Assembly: GCF_035083965.1 (NCBI RefSeq)
Contig: NC_089729.1
Span: forward strand, 1,771,001-1,835,000
DNA: 64,000 nt
Direction of reading: 5' to 3'
Source: Branchiostoma lanceolatum
Lineage: Eukaryota > Chordata > Leptocardii > Amphioxiformes > Branchiostomatidae
This document shows positions 57,114 through 64,000 of this stretch, in pieces. The position numbers and the translations under genes were made by a program. The number at the start of each line of letters is the position of its first letter. The first letter of the stretch is position 1. The notes below the pieces were generated by a model. It was not told the origin of the DNA, made no database searches, and worked only from the letters and a program-made list of their open reading frames with translations.

Positions 57114-57311
57114 TCCTTGGGTCACATTTCCAATCCGGGCCCAGCCGGGCAATCTTTGCGATCGAAAAGTATGATACAAAAGACAACAAAAACACAGAAC
57201 GTATCCAAGGATTTAAGAGCATAGGTTGCAAATATTTATCAATATACACTTTAATTTGTCGTTTCCGCAAACAGCCCGGCCGGGCCCCGGTTGTGAAATG
57301 TGACCCTAGCA
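57114..57311. mobile_element. TGCTTGGGTCACATTT MITE, second copy, opposite orientation
   Basis: The left end CCTTGGGTCACATTTCCAA and the right end GAAATGTGACCCTAGCA, with GGGCCCAGCCGGGC and GCCCGGCCGGGCCCCGG, match 30035-30236. The interior (AAGACAACAAAAACACAGAA) is the inverse of that copy. Confidence 0.9.
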
Positions 57312-59189
57312 TGAATATGGTGACCACGAGAGGAGGTTAAGACGTCTTTTGTGACGTATACGAAACCAAATACAATTTCTATTCCTATTGACGGTACCTT
57401 ACATACGCGGAGATGGAACTAATGTAGCAAATGGTCTTCAACTGAAAAGATGTAGCATTTAGGGGCCAAGGTCACTATAATGATCACTACCGCTACGTTA
57501 CGTCAAACACATAAAAACCAAAAAAGCTCAGAAAGAAAAGCGTTAAAAACGTAAACAATTATAACTAGGAATCCTCGGAGTAGTTTCGCATGATCTAAAC
57601 ATTGTGAATCAGTATAGTCGTCAAGAAAATAAAAGGAAAAACAAAAATAAGGGAGGTTTATGTAAAACAATTGTGCAGCGGAGTACGTTCATTTCACTAC
57701 TAGAACAATGGAGGTTAGAAAATGCCTCCCTACCTACATACTTCTTTTCAAGGTACAAAACAAAACAAAAAAGCCGAAGACATTTTGCAGTATATAAACT
57801 CATTCCCGCCATTGTGTACTATCTACGCTCCTGTGATTTCTTTGACCTTCTCTTTCTTTCACTGAAAATCAACACGGCCGGTGAGTGCTACACAACCACG
57901 TACACGGATATCGGTAATGGGCAAATATTGACAAAGGAAAACGGGGCGCTTGGTGGTACTTCCTCGATGTGAAAAACAGGGTTACATAACAACACCGAGT
58001 CCCTGTGGTTGCTGTGCAGAACTGGAAGGTGATGCAATAAGCACAAAACATCATACCACTAATATCCACATTATCCGCGCGGTTAAACTTAATCAGAGAC
58101 TTGGTATCGATGGGATGACGACTGCGATTGAAAATATGTTTTCGACGTTTGGGTGACGGTTTAGAAACTCTGAATGGCTGGTGTTTTTGTGGCATTTTAT
58201 CACTGATCTATTCACCTTGTTGCATTATCATAGCCAGTAGGTACCCATCTGAGTAATGAGGTTGTTAAAACATGCTCGAGGCACCTCTTCGAACACATTT
58301 TACGTCTTTCCGAAAGATTGCGCAGCCCCGACAAGGATACCCCTCTAGTATTCGATCGAGGTCTCCCAGTTTTAAAGTAATTGAAACCAGGAGGCTCAAC
58401 TGTGTGAAGCCGCTACCAGTTGAGCTAACGTAACATGACCAACAAGCTATCAGCCATCGAAAAATCAAGACCATAGCACGGCCAGGTCAAAAGATACAAA
58501 AACGGAAGTTCTGCTGCAGTACCAAGGTCACATACCAGGGGGTCCAAAATCGACCTTGAACTTCGGCTTCACAACACCTGCCCACATACCAAATATCATC
58601 GTAATCTACCAAGAGGTTCCTGAGTTATGCTGACTACAGTAGTGCGGAAACACAAACAGACAAACAGACACACACACACCCAAAACTATATCTCCATTTT
58701 TCATTGGAGATAATTAACGTGTAGGACCAGTTAACGTACGTTAACGACATTGTTCTATGTGAGACTTACATCGACGGGACGAAGTCTGCAAACGAAAAAT
58801 GTAATTGCGCGGACCTTCGGCCATGGGTAGCTGTGGGATTTTTGTAGCTTTTTTTCCCTCTTTTTTGCGATGTTTTCTGATCACCCGTTCTATGCCTGGC
58901 TCAGTAGTGGACGCTTCCACGGTAACAAATAGAGCCCCCCCACCTCCCATCAGATGTCATCAAAAGTCTCTCAGGAGTCTACCCAATAGAAATTGAAAAA
59001 TCAGGCCTTCCGCGCTGATCTCGAAGCAGATGTAAATTTTCGGCTCATTCCCAGTGTTAAACGCTTGTTTTCGCAACATCAGTATTCTGGTGCACCTTTA
59101 AACGGTTCTTAAACAGTGTAATAGCAGAAAAGTATTTAATGTTCCCGAAACAGGCGAGATTGCTCCTTGCAGCATCAGGTCATCTTTAC
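57312..59189. other. Gene-poor spacer
   Basis: The 122-codon frame at 57604-57972 has no recognised domain. Short ACACAC and AAACAGACA runs occur at 58650-58682. No exon was recognised. Confidence 0.45.
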
Positions 59190-59459
59190 TAGCCTCCGTT
59201 GCAGACTCCTTCCGGCTTTTATCTTTCAAGTTCTCTTATTACATTTTCTTTTCTTGTTACGGGATGAATATCGGACAAAAATGTAATAAGAAAACGGTCA
59301 CTCAAGAGAAAACAGCCGGAGGGAGTCTGAAATAGCCTGGAGTCCAGCCATATTAGCTTTGGTCCGCTCCCAACGGTCGATACGGTTGGCGGAGTAGCAA
59401 TCGATGAGAGTGGACCAAAAAGCAAAGCTGGATTCCAGGCTGAGTCTGCAACGGAGGCT
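59190..59459. mobile_element. Composite fold-back: AGCCTCCGTTGCAGACTC termini enclosing smaller inverted repeats
   Basis: The outer pair AGCCTCCGTTGCAGACTC / GAGTCTGCAACGGAGGCT spans the element. Inside are two consecutive fold-backs: AGACTCCTTCCGGCTTTT / ACAGCCGGAGGGAGTCT (about 59202-59327) and TAGCCTGGAGTCCAGC / GCTGGATTCCAGGCT (about 59333-59442). Confidence 0.85.
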
Positions 59460-59490
59460 CGTTTTTAGAACTCACCGCAAACATTGACAT

Positions 59491-59750
59491 GTCCTGGGAG
59501 CCAGACTGTTATCGGGCCGTTTAGTCGGGCCCTTCGGCGGCTCAAAGCTCTAAGCCCGTCGATGCAAATAAGGCAACGGGGGAGTTCTAGCCCGAGAGTT
59601 GACCGGCCCTTAACAACAGGTTAAGGGCGCGGTCCACTCCCCGGCCTACAACTCCCCGGAGCGTTAGTTAATTTAAATCGGGCGGGCTGACTGTCTCGGG
59701 CCGCCGTAGGGACTCGCTAGCGGCTCGGTCCTAGTCTGCTTCCCAGGGTA
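59491..59750. mobile_element. GC-rich CCTGGGAGCCAGAC fold-back MITE
   Basis: The left end TCCTGGGAGCCAGACTG and the right end TAGTCTGCTTCCCAGGGTA are inverted. A central GCCCTTAACAACAGGTTAAG stem is also present. TTGACAT occurs at 59484-59490 and 59754-59760 as a probable target duplication. The terminus resembles the MITE at 18669. Confidence 0.8.
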
Positions 59751-59759
59751 ACCTTGACA

Positions 59760-60900
59760 TCGCTCTGCCCCGGCCTTACTACTTCCTCTACAGAATAATT
59801 AATTCCTGAATAACTCACGTCGAATGGTTCCCGAGGAAAGGTTGAAAACAGGAAGACGCGCATTTGAGCAAAACGCTCACTAATGGATCTTTCCTACAGA
59901 AAAGGCAAACAGATTTGGGTGCCTGACGCAACGCGTGAACGGGTAACGAGGCCATGCAAGATTTATTACATGATTGACATCCACACTAGCTTTGATTTTA
60001 GCCCTAAGATAAAAAAAAAAGTGAGAAGATGTTTTTCCCGTTCACAGAATTTAGAGTTATTCGCAAATGTGACAAGTTGGTAAGTGGCCACAATGTTAAC
60101 TGTATGCACAATATGAATTTGAGTTTTGTTCTCTGTAAGTTTTCCAAGACGGCAAACTGCTGATGGTCATGTAATTATGGGGCGTTTTAAAACCGTTATA
60201 ACCCAAGGCAAATTAACACAAAGGCGCTGTAACTATGAAGAATTCTCCGCGACCCTGCAGCAATATCAAATAGTTTGTGTGTCTGCACTACTGTGATGAT
60301 ATCGCTGAAAAATGAGCAAACATGACGAAGTACATTTTTCGTCTTCTGGACTGAAATTTCACATCGCCAGAAGACGCTACCCACAGAACAGAGGTTGCGA
60401 TGCTTTAATGGGTGTTTTGCAGAAGTCGTGGTGACACAGCGCAATGTTTTGATTGTTTAAGCACTGAGTAGGTGGCCACTAAATGTCCCTTACATACCGT
60501 GACGTTGTCATTCGTTCTTTGGGAATTTGGAGGATAGACACCGGTCACGACAGCTTTATAAGTAACATCTAACACATGTGCACGGGCGATTCTGACCAAG
60601 AAGCATCCTCTGGCTTTTCCATCTTCTTCGGGACAGACTGTCGAATAACTGATCTCCTGATTTTTTCTAGTTGAGGTAGCAAAAATAGAGATTTAGATGT
60701 ATTGTCAGGACCAGAAATCTTCTAATCGACGCTGTGTTGGACAGTCGGCTTCTGAGAGTGACGCTTGGACAGCGCAACCGTCTACCAAGACATAGAAAGA
60801 AGTGATTTTCGTGTTGGTCAACGCATGCGCGAGTGAAACGTAGGAGCACTTTCTACCACTGCAACCACTCTGCACGCTGAACCCGGCATTGTTTTTTGTC
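59760..60900. other. GPCR upstream region
   Basis: No exon or repeat was recognised. It probably includes the promoter, but no core element could be assigned. Confidence 0.4.
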
Positions 60901-61245
60901 TACAACAGAACAACGTCTGCATCTGGAGCAGAAAGACAAATCCGAGACTTCTACGGACAGCGTCTCAAAGTTTCGACTTTTGAACAGCTGAACAGGTGAG
61001 AGTATACAGGAACATTTAGGCGAAGGGCTTCCCTACCATTGCCTCCTCCGGCAAACTCACCAACCTCTCCACAGTAACAGCAAGGGATATTTGTTACCAC
61101 TTACTACTATGCACGAGAACTTATTTAGGCCCGTGTCAATGCAGGAAAATTGGCTGATTGCTGGGACGCTGTCTACGCAAGAAACTGTAGCGACTCCTCC
61201 AACTAGACTCTGAGACAGAAAGCATCGCCAATCGAGCACTTCATC
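60840..61245 (+). other. Possible GPCR 5' UTR with a short intron
   Basis: A candidate donor CTGAACAG|GTGAGAG near 60994 and a candidate acceptor CTCCAACTAG|ACTC near 61209 would leave a short leader before the ATG at 61246. This rests on splice-site appearance only. Confidence 0.3.
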
Positions 61246-62337
61246 ATGGAAAATATTGCATTTCTCGCTAAAAACGTGAACACTACGAGCACCCATGTCA
61301 ACACGTCGGGCAGGGGCATATGGAACCGGGGTCCGCACGAATACGTGGCGCTCTACATCGACTTCGCGAGCATGTTCGGCATCCTGGCAAACCTCCTCAA
61401 TAGCCTCGCCATCATGACCACGAAGAAGCTGCAGAACTCCTCGAACGCCTTCATCCTGAACCTGAGTTTCCTGGACACCTTCGTGGCCTGCCTGGGCCTG
61501 GTGGTGAGGCTACAGGTGTTCTTCCCGAAGTATGTTCCGGGAAACGCCTGCGAGGCCGTCGGGGCGCTCACCTGCATCGCGCTGGCCGCGTCCGCCGTCA
61601 ACCTGGCCGCGATTGCCGTGAACAGGTACTACCTGGTCACCAGAGGACCGGTACAGTACAAGAAGGTGTTCTCTAAGAGAAGGACGTTTGTGTGCATCCT
61701 GCTCGTGTGGGTGACAGGGGTCCTCTTCAACCTCCCTCCTATCCTCGGATTCGGGAAGTACGGCTATAACGTGAAGACGCATATGTGCACGTTCGTGTAT
61801 AACGACAGGAGGATGTACTTTCACTTGTTCCTTGGGACTATGTTTGGTTTCGGCGGAGTGATCCTCACCGTCGGCATCTGCTACCTGAAGATCTACCTTG
61901 TTCTGCGGCGGCTGCGGAGGCTTAGACCGGGAGTGAGGCTTCCCCGCCACGCCTGGACAGACACCATCGCCGTCCGCCTGCACCAGATCGAACGCCAGGA
62001 CGCAAAACTGGTGACGTCGCTGTTCTTCGTGTGCTGCGGGTTCTGCGTGTGCTGGCTCCCGCTTTTGGTGACGATCCTCGTGGACAGTAACTTCAACGCG
62101 CCGCCGGCCGCCTACCTGCCCGGTGTTATGTTGTTGTTCACTCACCCGGTGATCAACCCGCTTATTTACCTTTGGGTCAACAGAACATACCGCCAGGCTT
62201 ACAGGAGGATACTTTGCTGCGACTTTTCTCGAAAAAGTAGGTGTTGTCTCGGACGAGGAATAAACACTATCCAGCAACTAACGCAACGCGACGCTGGAGT
62301 CCCGTGTTTGAGAAGAGGCACAGCTCAAAAACGTTAA
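61246..62337 (+). CDS. Rhodopsin-class (class A) GPCR, NRY type
   Basis: A single exon of 363 residues with seven hydrophobic helices. The N-terminus has NTT and NTS glycosylation sites. TM2 has LNLSFLD (Asp77). Cys102 and Cys181 form the usual disulphide. TM3 ends NRY (126-128) where most class A receptors have DRY. TM6 has CWLP (269-272) and TM7 NPLIY (304-308). No lysine lies at the retinal position before NPLIY, so it is not an opsin. Arg-rich loop 3 (RRLRRLRPGVR) and CC at 324-325 suit G-protein coupling and palmitoylation. NRY is shared with melatonin, GPR84 and Tre1/Moody-type receptors, the likeliest relatives. The ligand is unknown. The last 52 codons or so are the first unit of a three-copy tandem repeat. 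Confidence 0.93.
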   Translation: MENIAFLAKNVNTTSTHVNTSGRGIWNRGPHEYVALYIDFASMFGILANLLNSLAIMTTKKLQNSSNAFILNLSFLDTFVACLGLVVRLQVFFPKYVPGNACEAVGALTCIALAASAVNLAAIAVNRYYLVTRGPVQYKKVFSKRRTFVCILLVWVTGVLFNLPPILGFGKYGYNVKTHMCTFVYNDRRMYFHLFLGTMFGFGGVILTVGICYLKIYLVLRRLRRLRPGVRLPRHAWTDTIAVRLHQIERQDAKLVTSLFFVCCGFCVCWLPLLVTILVDSNFNAPPAAYLPGVMLLFTHPVINPLIYLWVNRTYRQAYRRILCCDFSRKSRCCLGRGINTIQQLTQRDAGVPCLRRGTAQKR

Positions 62338-62755
62338 AGAACCCACCACATTGATATAACAGCAGAACACACGGCCAGGATTACGAGAGAATATTCTGTT
62401 GCAACTTTCCCGACGAAGTAGGTGTTGTCTCTGACGATTAACAACTTTTTATACTGCTCTTTTAAACTAACGATACGCGACGCAGGAGGTCCGGTGTTTG
62501 AGTAGTCACACCTCAAAAACGTTAAAGAACCCACCACACCTATCAACAACAACAGAACATCCGGCCAGGATTGCAAGGGGGTACTCTGTTGCAACTTTCC
62601 CGAAAAAGTACTTTTCCCGAAAAAGTAGGTGTTGTCTCTGACAAACTTTCTACATGGCTCTTCCAAACAACATCGAGCGACTGACGTTACACGTCGCTGG
62701 GGGTCCCGTGTTTGAGTAGAGAAGCCTCTCAAGCAAGTTAAAGAACCCACCACTA
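62181..62755. repeat. Three-copy tandem repeat of the GPCR C-terminal coding end
   Basis: CAGAACATACCGCCAGG starts unit 1 in TM7/C-tail coding sequence (62181). Units 2 and 3 start at 62363 and 62553. All contain GAAAAAGTAGGTGTTGTCTC or a variant, a CCCGTGTTTGAG block and GTTAAAGAACCCACCAC. Unit 3 carries an extra 16-bp internal duplication. Units 2 and 3 lie after the stop codon and have their own stops. Confidence 0.93.
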
Positions 62756-62974
62756 AATAACAATAGGGATCCGCCGCGGTGCGAACTGAACAAAACATAT
62801 CCGTTCTATCTGACTCTAAGGCTGCCCTTTGATGCTAACGGCCAGTGGGGCTACATCGACTGTATGAAAGACAAGCCCATGAAGAATTGAAAACGTGGTA
62901 TTATGATATTTCCTAAGTTGAGACTGTCTTGGTGGAGACTGCATAGTATGGCTGCAAACCTCGTTGAAATGAAC

Positions 62975-63127
62975 TAGCCTGGAATCCAGACCTGTTTATA
63001 GCTCCCGAGTCTCTCTCCGCAAATAGAGACTCGGGAGCTATAATAGGTCTGCGGAGAGAGACTCGGGAGCTATAATAGGTCTGCGGAGAGAGACTCGGGA
63101 GCTATAACAGGTCTAGATTCCAGGCTA
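62975..63127. mobile_element. TAGCCTGGAATCCAG fold-back with 9-bp target duplication
   Basis: Termini TAGCCTGGAATCCAGAC and GTCTAGATTCCAGGCTA are flanked by exact GAAATGAAC duplications at 62966-62974 and 63128-63136. One arm contains GGAGAGAGACTCGGGAGCTA repeated in tandem. Confidence 0.93.
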
Positions 63128-63136
63128 GAAATGAAC

Positions 63137-63682
63137 AGGAGCAAGTAAAATAGCACAGCAGAGTCTGTAGGAAACTTTTCGATGATGATCTGTACATATC
63201 TTGGTATTTCTTTAAGGTGTCGTGATGATGTCATGGGTTGCTTAGAACCACTTTTAAGAACACTTGAAGATGATGTTATGAGACATTTATGAAACAAATT
63301 ATAAGTGTGTCATATAATTCTATAAAAGCATTAAAACTATTCTGAGATGAATTTAAGAGAGTTGTGAGATTCTTTAATGGGTAGTTTATCTGTGTGGTGT
63401 ATTAGGCCACACTGACTTCATTCTAAGGATGGCATCAACAAATGTGTTGATTTCTGTCTATTCAAAAAGAGATAAGATAAAAGAATATGCTCAGAACAAA
63501 GGCAGTGATTTGCGACAAAGCTGTAAACGGTGAAAAAAAGGTCACATTTATTCTGTTCTTTCTTTGTCGCATTTGCATCAGTTTTGCTCATGATCAGATG
63601 ATGTCGTCCATCGAATCAAGTCTGGAAAAAAGTTAGATGATGACACAAGAGGTCTGCACATGCCCTTTTCTTTTACTAGTTC
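63137..63682. other. Spacer without recognised gene
   Basis: No exon or ordered repeat recognised. Confidence 0.4.
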
Positions 63683-63851
63683 TAGCCTGAGTACCATCCT
63701 CTGTAGTTACCGCTGGCTCAATTGCTTTTTGGTAGCCTGCAGCTGAGTACCATCCTCCATAATGACCGCTGGCTAAATGCTTTTTGCTTGCTAACTGAGC
63801 AAGCGAGAAGCATTGAGCCAGCGGTCACTATGGACGATGGTACTCAGGCTA
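63683..63851. mobile_element. TAGCCTGAGTACCATCC fold-back with duplicated left end
   Basis: The left end TAGCCTGAGTACCATCCTC is followed about 60 bp later by a second copy (CTGAGTACCATCCTCC). Both pair with the single right end GGACGATGGTACTCAGGCTA. No clear target duplication was found. Confidence 0.85.
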
Positions 63852-64000
63852 ATTTTCTTCACGCTACAACCGTAAACATGAAAAGTAGGTTATGATACAA
63901 AAAACAGGTTACATGCTTAAAAGTGATAGATGATATCCAACCATCCTGTCCTTGTTTATCTAGTAAGTAGTTACATCTATTTTCTTTGACTATCGAGAAG
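63852..64000. other. Window end, no feature seen
   Basis: AT-rich, nothing recognised. Confidence 0.4.

Noticed and set aside
57604-57972. 122-codon + strand frame
   Set aside because: Low-complexity Lys/Asn start, no recognisable domain and no splice context.
61510-62277. 255-codon minus-strand frame opposite the GPCR
   Set aside because: It is an antisense shadow of a GC-rich coding exon. The His/Arg/Glu-rich composition has no domain and the + strand frame is clearly a GPCR.
61246-62337. Opsin identity
   Set aside because: No lysine at the retinal-binding position six residues before NPLIY; phenylalanine is there.

Overview
The window looks like nuclear DNA of an invertebrate chordate, most likely an amphioxus (Branchiostoma). 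The reasons are short exons with GT-AG introns and matching phases, a GPI-type leucine-rich-repeat receptor of the lamprey-VLR-like kind, GPCR and folate-receptor-like genes, and a very dense load of MITEs, tRNA-derived SINEs and minisatellites. No bacterial or viral operon structure is present. The species call is inference, because no search was possible.

Four protein-coding genes can be built, all on the + strand. (1) FR-A, 14406-20082: four exons encoding a signal or signal-anchor segment and a folate-receptor-like cysteine-rich domain. (2) LRR, 21974-26287: five exons encoding signal peptide, LRRNT, LRRs, LRRCT and a GPI-type tail. (3) FR-B, 51585-56869: three exons, a homologue of FR-A with a long charged linker before the domain. 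(4) A single-exon rhodopsin-class GPCR, 61246-62337. The first three are predicted secreted or surface proteins. FR-A and LRR are neighbours, and FR-B lies about 25 kb further on beyond a gene-free stretch full of repeats.

The rest is repeat-driven. Positions 1-14.4 kb hold degenerate satellites, SINE pieces, dispersed duplications and a large GA microsatellite. FR-A intron 1 (14.5-18.5 kb) holds tandem repeats, a pentanucleotide-tailed SINE, paired MITEs and a 240-bp CTTT/CCTT tract abutting an acceptor. Between 26.3 and 51.5 kb lie nested MITEs with readable target-site duplications, a Kolobok-like TTAA element, LINE 3' tails, a 131-nt near-perfect hairpin, a 3.5-kb CACTA-like transposon (43587-47087) and a 73-bp satellite. 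The last 8 kb contain fold-back elements around the GPCR.

The most unusual observation is a pattern shared by all four genes. Each has a tandem array that begins inside an exon and copies that exon's edge into the neighbouring intron or 3' flank: nine copies of a splice donor in LRR, duplicated acceptor and donor edges around FR-B exon 2, the C-terminal coding end of FR-A repeated over 1.3 kb, and the GPCR C-tail plus stop region repeated three times. In addition, a 170-bp MITE has landed exactly on an FR-A splice donor and duplicated it.
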